Below, piece by piece: positions 7,382 through 16,429 of a stretch of DNA of 46,286 nucleotides; within the stretch, counting starts at the first letter, position 1; every line of letters begins with the position of its first letter. The notes under the pieces are model-generated. The model was not told the origin of the DNA and searched no databases. It saw only the letters and a list, made by a program, of their open reading frames with translations. The stretch is from an uncultured Acetatifactor sp. GTDB taxonomy: Bacteria; Bacillota; Clostridia; Lachnospirales; Lachnospiraceae. Location: contig CAJUCE010000010.1 in NCBI GenBank assembly GCA_910584865.1, forward strand, positions 94,355-140,640, read 5' to 3'. The translations under genes and the position numbers were made by a program.

Positions 7382-7801
7382 ATGAACAATTCTGCATATA
7401 TGGATTTGATTAATTCGGCACTGGAGGCCAGGAAGAGCGCTTATGTCCCATACTCGCATTATGCGGTGGGAGCGGCGCTGCTGACGGCGGAAGGGAAAAT
7501 TTATACCGGAGGCAATATCGAGAATGCTTCCTATGGGGCTACAAACTGTGCGGAGCGGACGGCCATTTTCAAAGCGGTCAGCGAGGGCGAGCGGAATTTT
7601 ACAGCCATTGCCGTGGCAGGGGGAATGGAGGGTCGTGAGCCGGCGGATTATGCATGGCCCTGCGGGATCTGCAGGCAGGTGATGCAGGAGTTTGCCGGAG
7701 GGGACTTTCGGATATTGGTGGTGCGGGGACAGCAGGACTATAAGGAATGCCGGCTGGAGGAATTGCTGCCCTGCGGTTTTGGAGGTGAGTCTATCAGGTG
7801 A
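7382..7801 (+). CDS. cdd: Cytidine deaminase (139 aa)
   Basis: It deaminates cytidine and deoxycytidine to uridine and deoxyuridine. The zinc site is complete: C56-A-E58 (CAERTAIFKA) supplies one ligand and the proton-shuttling Glu, and PCGIC supplies C94 and C97. YVPYSHYAVGAALLT and GGNIENASYG are typical substrate-binding parts. Size matches the small homotetrameric type. ATG 7382 is chosen for AAAGGA about 10 bases upstream; the upstream ATG at 7358 has none. Its stop overlaps the GTG start of the next gene by 4 bases, so the two are translationally coupled. Confidence 0.93.
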   Translation: MNNSAYMDLINSALEARKSAYVPYSHYAVGAALLTAEGKIYTGGNIENASYGATNCAERTAIFKAVSEGERNFTAIAVAGGMEGREPADYAWPCGICRQVMQEFAGGDFRILVVRGQQDYKECRLEELLPCGFGGESIR

Positions 7802-9075
7802 ATATCAGATTATACAATGCCAGAATTCTGACCATGGAGAGAGAAAAAACAGTATTTCGGGGGGAAGTATGGGTTCAGGATGAGAGAATCCGCTGTGTGA
7901 CGGAAGGCTGTCCCACGGAGGAAATGCTGAGGCAGCGCTGGGATATGGAGATTGACTGCAGAGAGGATCTGCTGATGCCGGGCTTTAAAAATGCGCATAC
8001 CCATTCGGCAATGACATTTCTGCGTTCCCTGGCGGACGATGTGCCGTTACAGGAGTGGCTGAACGAGAAAGTGTTTCCCATGGAGGCAAAGCTTACAGGG
8101 GAAGATATCTACCAGCTGGTCAGACTGGCAGTATTGGAATATCTGACATCCGGGATTACGTCCATATTCGACATGTATCTGCAGCCGGATGCTACGGCGT
8201 TTGCCTGCATGGATACGGGGATGCGTTGCGTGCTTACCAGCGGGCTGAATGATTTTACCTCTTCCATAGAACAGCAGGAAGAGGAATATCTGAAGTGGAA
8301 CGGCAAAGATGCCCTGATCAGTTACCGGATGGGATTTCATTCGGAGTATACCTGTCAGAAAGGTCTTTTGCTGGAGATGGCCAGGTTGGCGCAGCATTAT
8401 AAGGCGCCTATGTATACCCATCTGGCGGAGACAGCCAGGGAGGTGGCACAGTGTCAGGAACGGTACGGCGTGACACCTGCCGTTTTCCTGGAGAGTCTGG
8501 GAATCTTTGAATACGGAGGGGGAGGCTATCATTGTGTCCATATGACGGGAGAGGATATGGAGGTTTTTCAGCGTAGAGGAATGTATGCAGTGACCAATCC
8601 CGCTTCCAATCTGAAACTGGCCAGCGGGATTGCGCCCGTTGCGGAGTTTACAGCCAGGGGAATTCCGGTGGCGGTGGGCACGGACGGGCCGGCCAGCAAT
8701 AATTGCCTGGACATGTTTCGGGAGATGTTTTTGGTGTCCGGTCTGAGCAAGGTGCGCGAGAAGGATGCCGCCAGTCTGGATGCCGGAGAAGTACTGCGCA
8801 TGGCCACCGTGGGAGGAGCCGGGGCTATGGGGCTTGAGGATGCGGATACTCTGGCGGCAGGAAAGCTGGCGGATCTGATATTGATCGATCTGCATCAGCC
8901 CAATATGCAGCCCATTCACAATATAGCGAAGAATCTGGTCTACAGCGGAAGCAAATCAAATGTCCGTATGACGATGATAAACGGCAGGATTTTGTATCAG
9001 GACGGCGAATTTCATGTAGGGGACAGTCCGGAACATATTTATGCCGAATGTGAGAAGATTGTAAACCGTATGTGA
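7798..9075 (+). CDS. mtaD: 5'-methylthioadenosine/S-adenosylhomocysteine deaminase-type amidohydrolase (425 aa)
   Basis: A metal-dependent amidohydrolase. H67 and H69 (NAHTHSAM) are metal ligands. Further family marks are THLAETARE, a histidine in CVHMTGEDM, and GTDGPASNN with the metal-binding Asp. DDVPLQEWL and ASNLKLASGIAPV are typical of MTA/SAH deaminases, which turn these thio-nucleosides into inosine derivatives. The setting in a nucleoside salvage cluster agrees. Guanine deaminase or another aminohydrolase of the same family cannot be fully excluded. The start is GTG at 7798, overlapping the cdd stop. Confidence 0.82.
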   Translation: MNIRLYNARILTMEREKTVFRGEVWVQDERIRCVTEGCPTEEMLRQRWDMEIDCREDLLMPGFKNAHTHSAMTFLRSLADDVPLQEWLNEKVFPMEAKLTGEDIYQLVRLAVLEYLTSGITSIFDMYLQPDATAFACMDTGMRCVLTSGLNDFTSSIEQQEEEYLKWNGKDALISYRMGFHSEYTCQKGLLLEMARLAQHYKAPMYTHLAETAREVAQCQERYGVTPAVFLESLGIFEYGGGGYHCVHMTGEDMEVFQRRGMYAVTNPASNLKLASGIAPVAEFTARGIPVAVGTDGPASNNCLDMFREMFLVSGLSKVREKDAASLDAGEVLRMATVGGAGAMGLEDADTLAAGKLADLILIDLHQPNMQPIHNIAKNLVYSGSKSNVRMTMINGRILYQDGEFHVGDSPEHIYAECEKIVNRM

Positions 9076-9184
9076 CATATATGGCCTTATGAGAGATCCT
9101 TTTTCGGGGCGGATTGTGTGGAATGTGCGTTTTATGATATGTAACCTGTTTTTCTCTAATCAACTACATAGGAGGGAGTAAAAA

Positions 9185-10612
9185 ATGTTAGAGAAACTAT
9201 TTAAGCTCAAGGAAAACAAGACCACAGTGAGGACGGAGATCATAGCCGGACTTACCACCTTCATGACGATGGCTTACATCATCGCCCTGAACCCCAATCT
9301 GCTGACCGGATTCGGTGCGGAGGGAATGGAGCTGTGGAACGGTGTTTTCATGGCAACCTGTGTCGCATCCGCGATCGGTATGTTTGTGATGGCCATTGCC
9401 GCCAATAAGCCTTTTGCAATGGCGCCCGGCATGGGACTGAACAGCTTTTTCGCGGTAGTTGTGGCGAACATTGTCAGCATTACGGGAATGACCTATCTGC
9501 AGTCCTTTCAGGCGGCATTGTGCATCATTTTGGTAGAAGGTATCGTGTTCATCCTTCTTTCGGTGCTCAATATCCGTGAGCAGATCGTGGATGCCATTCC
9601 GTTGGGCGTACGTCTGGGTATCGCGCCTGCTATCGGCATGATGCTGATGAATATCGGTATCGGCTCCAATGCGGGCGTCTATTCCGAAACCGGGGGACCA
9701 TTTTATGTAATGCGTGATTTCTTCGGGGCGCTTACGGCAGGCCTGGCAAAGGACAATATGGGATCCGGCTATTCTACCATGGTTCTCACAGTAGTTACCA
9801 TGTTCGTGGGGCTGTTTGTCATCGTCATTCTGGCACAGAAGAAGGTGAAGGCTGCGGTTATCCTGGGGATGCTGGCCGCCAGCGTGGTTAACTGGGCAGG
9901 ACAGGCCATTTTCCTGCACACCAATCCTTTTGCTTCTCTGGCTACGGCATCTTTCCTGCCTCCTGTAGGGGATATGGCTGCCACCACGCTGTTTAAGTTC
10001 AACTTCAGCGGTTTTGCCCAGATCGGATGGTTTACGGTTGTAACCTTGATCGTTACCTTCTGTATCATCGATATGTTTGATACCATCGGCACTCTGGTCG
10101 GTACAGCAAGCCGTGCAGGTATGCTGGACAAGAACGGCAAGATGCCTCAGATGAAGGAAGCGCTGCTGGCAGATGCGGTAGGTACTGTTGTGGGTTCCGC
10201 GACAGGTACTTCCACGGTCACTACTTTTGTGGAGTCCGCATCCGGCGTGGAAGCAGGAGGACGTACCGGATTGACAGCATTGACTACGGGTATCGTATTC
10301 CTGGCCTGTATGTTCATCGCTCCCATAGCGGCGATCATTCCTGCGGCGGCAACTTCTTCGGCTCTGATTTATGTGGGCGTGCTGATGCTTACAGGATTGA
10401 AAAATGTTCACTTTGATGATTTGTGCGAGATCGTTCCGGTAGCGTTGATGCTGATTGCAATGCCTGTTTCCGGGTCTATCGGACATGCTATCGGTATCGG
10501 ACTTATCTCCTATACCATTGTGAAAGTATTTACAGGAAAGGCAAAGGACGTATCGGTACTGACATATGTGCTTTCAGTGATCTTCCTGATCAAGTTCTTC
10601 CTGGTTGCATAA
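9185..10612 (+). CDS. pbuG: NCS2/AzgA-type purine base permease (475 aa)
   Basis: An inner-membrane symporter for hypoxanthine, guanine or adenine. About 12-14 hydrophobic segments are present, with family marks GLTTFMTMAYIIALNP near residues 22-37, AMAPGMGLNSFF, and DMFDTIGTLVGTASRAGM followed by GTVVGSATGTSTVTTFVES. AGGAGGGAG lies just before ATG 9185. It follows mtaD by 109 bases, with no terminator or purine riboswitch recognised in between, so it likely closes the salvage operon by importing the bases. Subfamily is clear; the exact substrate is inferred. Confidence 0.88.
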   Translation: MLEKLFKLKENKTTVRTEIIAGLTTFMTMAYIIALNPNLLTGFGAEGMELWNGVFMATCVASAIGMFVMAIAANKPFAMAPGMGLNSFFAVVVANIVSITGMTYLQSFQAALCIILVEGIVFILLSVLNIREQIVDAIPLGVRLGIAPAIGMMLMNIGIGSNAGVYSETGGPFYVMRDFFGALTAGLAKDNMGSGYSTMVLTVVTMFVGLFVIVILAQKKVKAAVILGMLAASVVNWAGQAIFLHTNPFASLATASFLPPVGDMAATTLFKFNFSGFAQIGWFTVVTLIVTFCIIDMFDTIGTLVGTASRAGMLDKNGKMPQMKEALLADAVGTVVGSATGTSTVTTFVESASGVEAGGRTGLTALTTGIVFLACMFIAPIAAIIPAAATSSALIYVGVLMLTGLKNVHFDDLCEIVPVALMLIAMPVSGSIGHAIGIGLISYTIVKVFTGKAKDVSVLTYVLSVIFLIKFFLVA

Positions 10613-10675
10613 AACAGAGGAAGAAAGATCTGCCGCAGGATAATCTTTGTCATGCGGAATATTCGGGACTCATCG

Positions 10676-10726
10676 GAATCCGGCGGAAGGCTTGATGCGT
10701 AAACTGCCGGATTCGGATAGTCCGAA
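10676..10726. other. Pair of inverted repeats before the MutS-like gene
   Basis: GAATCCGG (10676-10683) pairs with CCGGATTC (10707-10714), and TTCGGA/TCCGAA (10712-10726) forms an overlapping small hairpin. The two are mutually exclusive over 10712-10714. No T run follows, so this is not a normal terminator; function unknown. Confidence 0.4.
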
Positions 10727-10749
10727 AGAATGAGAGTGAGAATTGCAGG

Positions 10750-12609
10750 ATGGAATATTTGTTGTTTATAGCGGCAATGGCTGCATTTGCAGCAGTGATT
10801 TTTGTAATGGAAACGGTGCGCATCCGAAAGGAAGAGAGGCGGTTTACACTATCCTTGTACGAGGACTACGGCAAACCGGCGGAAAAGGAATATGCGCTGG
10901 AAAGATTTGTCAGGATGGACAGTTATTTCCGCAGACATCCCGCGGACGGACAGTTGGACGACATTACATGGAATGATCTGGGGATGGATGAGATTTTCAA
11001 ACGAATGAACAATACGCTTTCCGCATCGGGAGAAGAGTATTTATATTATACATTGCGGACTTTGGAGCAGGACGCAGGGGCGCTGGGGCATCTGGAGGAA
11101 ACGGTGCTTTTTTTTACGGAGCATCCGGATGAGAGGGTGAAGGTACAGCTGGCGGCCAGACGTCTAGGGTACACGGGAAAATATTCCCTGTATGACTATC
11201 TGGATAATCTGGAACTTCTGGGGGAGAGGTCCAGCCGCAAGCATATTCTGCTGGATCTGCTCTTTTTGCCGTTGATCGGGTTTTTGTGGGTGAATTTCTC
11301 TGTGGCGATCCTGGGAATCGCGGCATTGATTATCTATAATATTATATCCTATTTTAAGGAGAAGGGTGAGATTGATCCTTATATTACAAGCTTTTCTTAT
11401 ATTATGAGGCTGATGCGAAGCTGTGCAGAGCTGGAAAAGATCGAAGTGCCGGTGTGTGCCGGAGAGTGGGAGCGGGTCAAAAGAGCCGGAAGCGGTCTTC
11501 AAGGCATGAAACGCAATTCCGTCTGGGTTATGTCGCCTTACCGTGGGAATGCCTCCGGAGATATTCTGGCAATCGTGATGGATTATATCCGGATGGTTTT
11601 TCATGTGGATCTGATCAAGTTTAACAGTATGCTGAAGGTTCTGAGAGGGCATATAGAGGATGTGGATGCGCTGATCGGGGTGATGGGATATATGGAGACG
11701 GCTATCGCCATCGGGGCGTTTCGGATATCCCTTCAGGAGTGCGGGTTAGAATCGGATAGGACGCCTGCTTTTGGGGATGAACAATGCAATCATGCCGGCG
11801 GACAGGCTGCCGGATCGGATGGAGGGCAGAAGAGGTCCGGAGCTGACGCAGCAGAGGAAAAAACGGCGGAATCTGCAGGAGAACCTGCCGGATACGGCAG
11901 GAAAATCAGGAAAGGATGGTGTGTGCCGGAGTTTGATGCCGATGAAGGGCTTGAAATGGTACAGGGGTATCATCCGCTGCTGGAGGAGCCGGTAAAAAAC
12001 GCAATCAGGGCAAAACGGGGTGTGCTGCTCACCGGCTCCAATGCCTCCGGCAAGTCTACTTTCCTGAAGACGGTTGCCGTCAATGCGATTCTGGCCCAGA
12101 CCATTCATACCTGTGCGGCGGACGGGTACAGGGCGCCTTTTTTCCGGGCGTATTCCTCCATGGCTCTGAAGGATGATATTGTGTCAGGAGAGAGCTATTA
12201 TATCGTGGAGATTAAATCGTTAAAACGTATTCTTGATGCGGCGGCGCACAGAAAAGGGACGATTCTCTGTTTCGTGGATGAAGTGCTCAGAGGGACGAAT
12301 ACGGTGGAGCGTATCGCGGCTTCCACGCAGATTTTGAGATCTCTGGGACATTCCGGCATTCTTTGTTTTGCCGCTACGCATGACATTGAATTGACGGAGC
12401 TGCTCCAGGGAGAATTTGACAATTATCATTTTGAGGAAGATGTGAGAGAAGGGGATGTGTATTTTAATTATCGCCTGAAAGAGGGTAAGGCTACCACGAG
12501 AAATGCCATAAAGCTGCTGGAGCTGATGGGGTATGAGCCGGGAGTAATAGAGAAGGCTTCCGCGCAGGCGGAATATTTTCTGGATTACGGCGTGTGGAAA
12601 GCGGTATAG
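10750..12609 (+). CDS. Membrane-anchored MutS-like ATPase (619 aa)
   Basis: The C-terminal half is a MutS-type ATPase: Walker A GSNASGKST near residues 428-436, Walker B ILCFVDEVLRGTNT near 505-517 and a closing THDIELTEL. The N-terminal mismatch-recognition domains of real MutS are absent. Instead there is a hydrophobic segment at residues 4-23 and two more at about 164-200, so the protein probably sits in the membrane with the ATPase in the cytoplasm. A Gly/Ala/Glu-rich stretch of about 50 residues (336-388) interrupts the region before the ATPase. Function is unknown; mismatch repair is unlikely. Translation starts at 10750 without a strong ribosome binding site. Confidence 0.8.
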   Translation: MEYLLFIAAMAAFAAVIFVMETVRIRKEERRFTLSLYEDYGKPAEKEYALERFVRMDSYFRRHPADGQLDDITWNDLGMDEIFKRMNNTLSASGEEYLYYTLRTLEQDAGALGHLEETVLFFTEHPDERVKVQLAARRLGYTGKYSLYDYLDNLELLGERSSRKHILLDLLFLPLIGFLWVNFSVAILGIAALIIYNIISYFKEKGEIDPYITSFSYIMRLMRSCAELEKIEVPVCAGEWERVKRAGSGLQGMKRNSVWVMSPYRGNASGDILAIVMDYIRMVFHVDLIKFNSMLKVLRGHIEDVDALIGVMGYMETAIAIGAFRISLQECGLESDRTPAFGDEQCNHAGGQAAGSDGGQKRSGADAAEEKTAESAGEPAGYGRKIRKGWCVPEFDADEGLEMVQGYHPLLEEPVKNAIRAKRGVLLTGSNASGKSTFLKTVAVNAILAQTIHTCAADGYRAPFFRAYSSMALKDDIVSGESYYIVEIKSLKRILDAAAHRKGTILCFVDEVLRGTNTVERIAASTQILRSLGHSGILCFAATHDIELTELLQGEFDNYHFEEDVREGDVYFNYRLKEGKATTRNAIKLLELMGYEPGVIEKASAQAEYFLDYGVWKAV

Positions 12610-12697
12610 AAGAACCTGGATGATTGGTGTAAAGCTGGTGTAAAAGGCTTGGTATAAAAAGCTTTGGTGTAAAAAGGATTAAAAAACGCCGGATATC

Positions 12698-12727
12698 TTG
12701 ACGGAGAACCGCTATATCTGGTATACT
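12698..12727 (+). promoter_or_regulatory. Promoter for the small membrane protein and WYL regulator
   Basis: TTGACG (12698-12703), an 18-base spacer and TATACT (12722-12727), 81 bases before the start at 12809. The bases from 12610 to 12690 contain short TGGTGTAAAA-like repeats of unknown meaning. Confidence 0.6.
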
Positions 12728-12808
12728 TAATCTTGTGGAACTCCAAATAGACTTTTGTCGTCCGGAGTTTGGCAATATAAAATGATGAAGTTAAAGAAGG
12801 GATAAAAT

Positions 12809-12943
12809 ATGTTGACCAGTTTTTTGAATTCATTTATGTCCTATCTTGTGGTAATGATCGTGATTGTTATCGTGGCAGGCGTGGCTACCGCCATCGGGAT
12901 CAGCATGGCGAAGAAGAAAAGTGCCGGCGGGGCGGACAAATAA
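12809..12943 (+). CDS. Single-pass small membrane protein (44 aa)
   Basis: A 44-residue frame beginning MLTSFLNSFMSYL. Residues 10-33 form one strongly hydrophobic segment (VVMIVIVIVAGVATAIGI), followed by a basic tail with AKKKSAGG, giving an N-out/C-in topology. GAAGGGA lies 6-8 bases before ATG 12809. It ends 18 bases before the WYL regulator gene and probably shares its transcript. Similar tiny proteins in Lachnospiraceae are annotated as hypothetical or, misleadingly, as nitrogenase-related. Function unknown; the ribosome binding site, promoter and TM-plus-basic-tail design support a real gene. Confidence 0.7.
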   Translation: MLTSFLNSFMSYLVVMIVIVIVAGVATAIGISMAKKKSAGGADK

Positions 12944-12961
12944 CAGAAAGGTTCCAATAAA

Positions 12962-13945
12962 ATGGCAAAGGCACCGGGACAAAAGCTGAAACTGTTGTAT
13001 ATTATCAAATTTTTGTCGGAAAATACAGATGAAAACCATCCGGCCAGTACGTCGGACATCATAGCCTATCTGGAGGCCAACGGCGTTCATTCCCAGAGGA
13101 AGAGCGTCTATGACGATGTGGAAAAACTCTGTAATTTCGGCTATGATATCATACAGGTACACAGCAGGTTGGGCGGCGGGTATTATATGGCCGGCAGGGA
13201 GTTTGAACTGGCTGAATTAAAGCTGTTGGTAGACGCAGTTCAGTCTTCCCGATTTATTACCACCAAAAAGTCGCGGAGCCTGATCCGGAAGTTGGAGCAG
13301 ATGGCAGGAAAATATGATGCCGGGAAATTGCAGCGCCAGGTGTATGTGGCTGGGCGGATCAAGACGGAGAATGAGAGCATTTACTATAGCATCGATACGA
13401 TTCACCGGGCCATTCAGGAGAACAGGCAGATACGGTTCCAGTATTTGGACTGGAATTTGAATAAGGAGCTGGTTCCCAGAGCCAACAGCGAGAGGTGTGT
13501 GAGCCCCTGGGCCCTGATTTGGCAGGACGAGAACTATTATCTTGCGGCTTATGACAGCAATGACAGTGTCATGAAGCATTACCGTGTGGACAAGATGGGC
13601 CGGGTAGAAGTACTCAAGGAAGCCAGGACCGGTATGGAACAATTTTCCAAGGTGGATTTGGCTGCCTATACCAATCAGATCTTCGGGATGTATGGCGGGC
13701 GGGAGGAGATTGTGACGATACAGTTTCCGAACCGCTTAATCGGCGTGGTGCTGGACCGGTTCGGCAGAGAAGCCGATATACGGCAGATGCCAGAGGAGGT
13801 GTTCCGCATCCGTGCCAAGGTCATGGTGAGCGGACAGTTTTACGGGTGGCTGGCAGGCATCGGAGGAGAGGCTGTCATAGTGAGCCCTGTTTCCGTCAGG
13901 GAACAGTATCGGCAATGGCTGGCGGATATTCTGGCGTCACAGTAA
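12962..13945 (+). CDS. WYL-domain transcriptional regulator (327 aa)
   Basis: An N-terminal winged helix (about residues 8-75, with STSDIIAYLEANGVHSQRKSVYDDVEKL) is followed by a WYL domain at about 140-220, where the name-giving motif is represented by ENYYLAAYD after SPWALIW, and a C-terminal extension domain. WYL proteins sense ligands, often nucleic-acid-related, and regulate transcription. AAAGG precedes ATG 12962. It shares a transcript with the 44-residue membrane protein and lies upstream of, but is separated by a terminator from, nrdD. Its targets cannot be told from the sequence. Confidence 0.88.
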   Translation: MAKAPGQKLKLLYIIKFLSENTDENHPASTSDIIAYLEANGVHSQRKSVYDDVEKLCNFGYDIIQVHSRLGGGYYMAGREFELAELKLLVDAVQSSRFITTKKSRSLIRKLEQMAGKYDAGKLQRQVYVAGRIKTENESIYYSIDTIHRAIQENRQIRFQYLDWNLNKELVPRANSERCVSPWALIWQDENYYLAAYDSNDSVMKHYRVDKMGRVEVLKEARTGMEQFSKVDLAAYTNQIFGMYGGREEIVTIQFPNRLIGVVLDRFGREADIRQMPEEVFRIRAKVMVSGQFYGWLAGIGGEAVIVSPVSVREQYRQWLADILASQ

Positions 13946-14029
13946 CCCTCATGCACGTCCGTATATTGCATTCCGGGTGTTCCGCCATACATAAAAGTCT
14001 GGGGGTTTAGGAAAATTTATTGTCAATGG

Positions 14030-14060
14030 AAAGATATCCTAAATTTTGGGTATCTTTTTT
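14030..14060 (+). terminator. Terminator after the WYL gene
   Basis: AAAGATATCC (14030-14039) pairs with GGTATCTTT (14049-14057) with one bulged base, and a T run follows to 14060. TTTAGGA just upstream can pair alternatively with TCCTAAA inside the loop. Confidence 0.65.
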
Positions 14061-14085
14061 GTACATATTTTTCGGAAGGATTTCA

Positions 14086-14114
14086 TTGACAAGAATGGAA
14101 TTCTTTCATATACT
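14086..14114 (+). promoter_or_regulatory. nrdD promoter
   Basis: TTGACA (14086-14091), a 17-base spacer and TATACT (14109-14114), an almost perfect housekeeping promoter. The expected transcription start is near 14121. Confidence 0.85.
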
Positions 14115-14126
14115 GTTAAATATCCG

Positions 14127-14172
14127 CCACAATATATGGGCAGGAAAATGACTACAACACTATATTTTGTAT
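14127..14172. promoter_or_regulatory. Pair of NrdR boxes
   Basis: Two 16-bp sites, CCACAATATATGGGCA (14127-14142) and ACACTATATTTTGTAT (14157-14172), match the NrdR consensus core CwAtATaTwG with one change each. They are 30 bp apart, three helical turns, as usual for paired NrdR boxes. Both lie downstream of the -10, so bound NrdR would block initiation or early elongation. Confidence 0.75.
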
Positions 14173-14214
14173 ATAGAGTTTGTGCCAGATCTATTTTGGA
14201 AGGGAATGATGGTG

Positions 14215-16404
14215 ATGAGCAGTAATTTTGATCATGTGGTCAGGGAAGATATGGATTACGGCGAAAGATTTAAGCCGGGCGGGGATGTCTGGGTGATAAA
14301 GAAGGATGGAAGCAGGGAGGCCTTCAATGTACAGAAGGTGGTCAATGCCGTGGCGAAGAGCGCATACAGGGCATTGACCAGATTCACGGAAGAAGAGGAG
14401 TGTCGGATCTGCAGGAGCGTGATTGATAAAGTGGACGAGCTGGAATTGGAAGAGGTGCCTATCCCCATTATGCACAATATCGTGGAAAGCGCGCTGGAAC
14501 AGGTGAAGCCTGTGGTGGCGAAGAGTTACCGGGATTACAGGAACTATAAACAGGATTTTGTGCGGATGCTGGATGATGTATATAAGAAGAGCCAGTCCAT
14601 TATGTATATCGGCGACAAGGAGAATGCCAATACGGACTCCGCGCTGGTAGCCACCAAGAGAAGCTTGGTTTTCAATCAGCTGAACAAGGAGCTGTACCAG
14701 AAATTTTTCATGACTACGGAGGAAATACAGGCCTGCAGGGACGGATATATCTATGTACACGATATGTCCGCCAGAAGGGATACCATGAACTGCTGTCTCT
14801 TTGACGTACAGAATGTGCTGAGCGGCGGCTTTGAGATGGGAAATGTGTGGTACAATGAGCCCAAATCGCTGGATGTGGCTTTTGACGTCATCGGAGATAT
14901 CGTACTCAGTGCAGCCAGCCAGCAGTACGGAGGCTTTACCGTGCCCAGCGTGGATTTGATTCTGGAGCCTTATGCAGAAAAAAGCTATCGGTATTATATT
15001 GAAAAGTATACGAAGCTGGGAATCGAGGAGAAGCGGGCCCGGGAGGAAGCATACAATGACGTGGTAAGGGAATATGAACAGGGATTCCAGGGATGGGAAT
15101 ACAAGTTCAATACCGTGGGCAGCAGCAGGGGGGATTATCCCTTTATTACGGTGACCGCAGGGACAGGCACAGGCAGATTTGCCAGGCTGGCTACGATTAC
15201 CATGCTGCAGGTGCGCAAGGGAGGGCAGGGCAAGAAGGAATGTAAGAAGCCGGTGCTGTTTCCCAAAATTGTATTTTTATATGATGAAAATCTCCACGGT
15301 CCGGGAAAGCCCCTGGAGGATGTGTTTGAAATGGGAGTACAGTGCAGTGCCAAGACCATGTATCCGGATTGGCTGAGCCTGACAGGCAAGGGCTATGTGG
15401 CCAGTATGTACAAGCAGTACGGACGTATTGTGTCGCCTATGGGCTGCAGGGCATTTCTGTCTCCCTGGTATGAGAGAGGAGGCATGCATCCGGCGGACGA
15501 TCAGGACAAGCCTGTGTTCGTCGGCAGATTCAATATCGGGGCAGTCTCTCTGCATTTGCCCATGATTCTTGCGAAGGCCAGGAAGGAGAGCAGGGATTTC
15601 TATGAGGTGCTGGATTACTATCTGAATCTGATTCGTCAGCTTCATATACGGACCTATGCTTATCTGGGAGAGATGCGGGCCTCCACCAATCCTCTGGCGT
15701 ACTGCGAGGGCGGATTCCTGGGAGGACATCTGAAGCTTACAGACAAGATCAAGCCACTGCTGAAATCCGCTACAGCCAGTTTCGGCATTACCGCGCTGAA
15801 TGAACTGCAGGAGCTCTACAACGGGAAATCTCTGGTGGAGGATGGAGAATTTGCCCTGGAAGTACTGGAATTTATCAATAAGCGCATAAATGAATTTAAG
15901 GAAGCGGACGGCAATCTCTATGCCATTTACGGGACACCTGCGGAGAATCTCTGCGGCCTGCAGGTAAAGCAGTTTCGGGAGAAATACGGCATCATTGAGG
16001 GGGTCTCCGACAGAGAATATGTGAGCAACAGTTTCCACTGCCATGTGACGGAGGATATTACGCCCATCAGGAAGCAGGATCTGGAAAACCGATTCTGGGA
16101 TCTGAGCAATGGCGGTAAGATACAATATGTGAAATATCCCATTGATTATAATATCGAAGCAATCAGGACGTTGATCCGGCGGGCTATGGAACTGGGGTTT
16201 TACGAGGGAGTCAATCTGTCGCTGGCCTATTGTGATGACTGCGGGCATCAGGAACTGGAGATGGATGTGTGTCCGAAATGCGGAAGCCGGAATCTGACCA
16301 AGATTGACCGGATGAACGGTTATCTCTCTTATTCCAGGGTGCACGGGGATACCAGGCTCAATGATGCGAAGATGGCGGAGATTGCAGAGAGGAAGAGTAT
16401 GTAA
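14215..16404 (+). CDS. nrdD: Anaerobic (class III) ribonucleoside-triphosphate reductase, large subunit (729 aa)
   Basis: It reduces ribonucleoside triphosphates to deoxy forms with a glycyl radical. An ATP-cone lies at about residues 20-110 (VWVIKKDGSREAFNVQKV). The C-terminal zinc site is CDDC...CPKC, and the radical site RMNGYLS has its Gly at about residue 702. Length is typical. ATGs at 14206, 14209 and 14215 are all possible; 14215 is preferred for its 10-base distance from GGAAGGG. Transcription is from 14086-14114 under likely NrdR control. nrdG follows after 25 bases, so the pair works as one unit. The enzyme needs anaerobic conditions. Confidence 0.95.
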   Translation: MSSNFDHVVREDMDYGERFKPGGDVWVIKKDGSREAFNVQKVVNAVAKSAYRALTRFTEEEECRICRSVIDKVDELELEEVPIPIMHNIVESALEQVKPVVAKSYRDYRNYKQDFVRMLDDVYKKSQSIMYIGDKENANTDSALVATKRSLVFNQLNKELYQKFFMTTEEIQACRDGYIYVHDMSARRDTMNCCLFDVQNVLSGGFEMGNVWYNEPKSLDVAFDVIGDIVLSAASQQYGGFTVPSVDLILEPYAEKSYRYYIEKYTKLGIEEKRAREEAYNDVVREYEQGFQGWEYKFNTVGSSRGDYPFITVTAGTGTGRFARLATITMLQVRKGGQGKKECKKPVLFPKIVFLYDENLHGPGKPLEDVFEMGVQCSAKTMYPDWLSLTGKGYVASMYKQYGRIVSPMGCRAFLSPWYERGGMHPADDQDKPVFVGRFNIGAVSLHLPMILAKARKESRDFYEVLDYYLNLIRQLHIRTYAYLGEMRASTNPLAYCEGGFLGGHLKLTDKIKPLLKSATASFGITALNELQELYNGKSLVEDGEFALEVLEFINKRINEFKEADGNLYAIYGTPAENLCGLQVKQFREKYGIIEGVSDREYVSNSFHCHVTEDITPIRKQDLENRFWDLSNGGKIQYVKYPIDYNIEAIRTLIRRAMELGFYEGVNLSLAYCDDCGHQELEMDVCPKCGSRNLTKIDRMNGYLSYSRVHGDTRLNDAKMAEIAERKSM

Positions 16405-16429
16405 AACAGACAGGCTGGAGGCAGATAAG

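Noticed and set aside
9197..10486. 429-codon frame on the minus strand
   Set aside because: It is a shadow of the purine permease gene, with a composition typical of antisense frames (rich in His, Gln, Arg).
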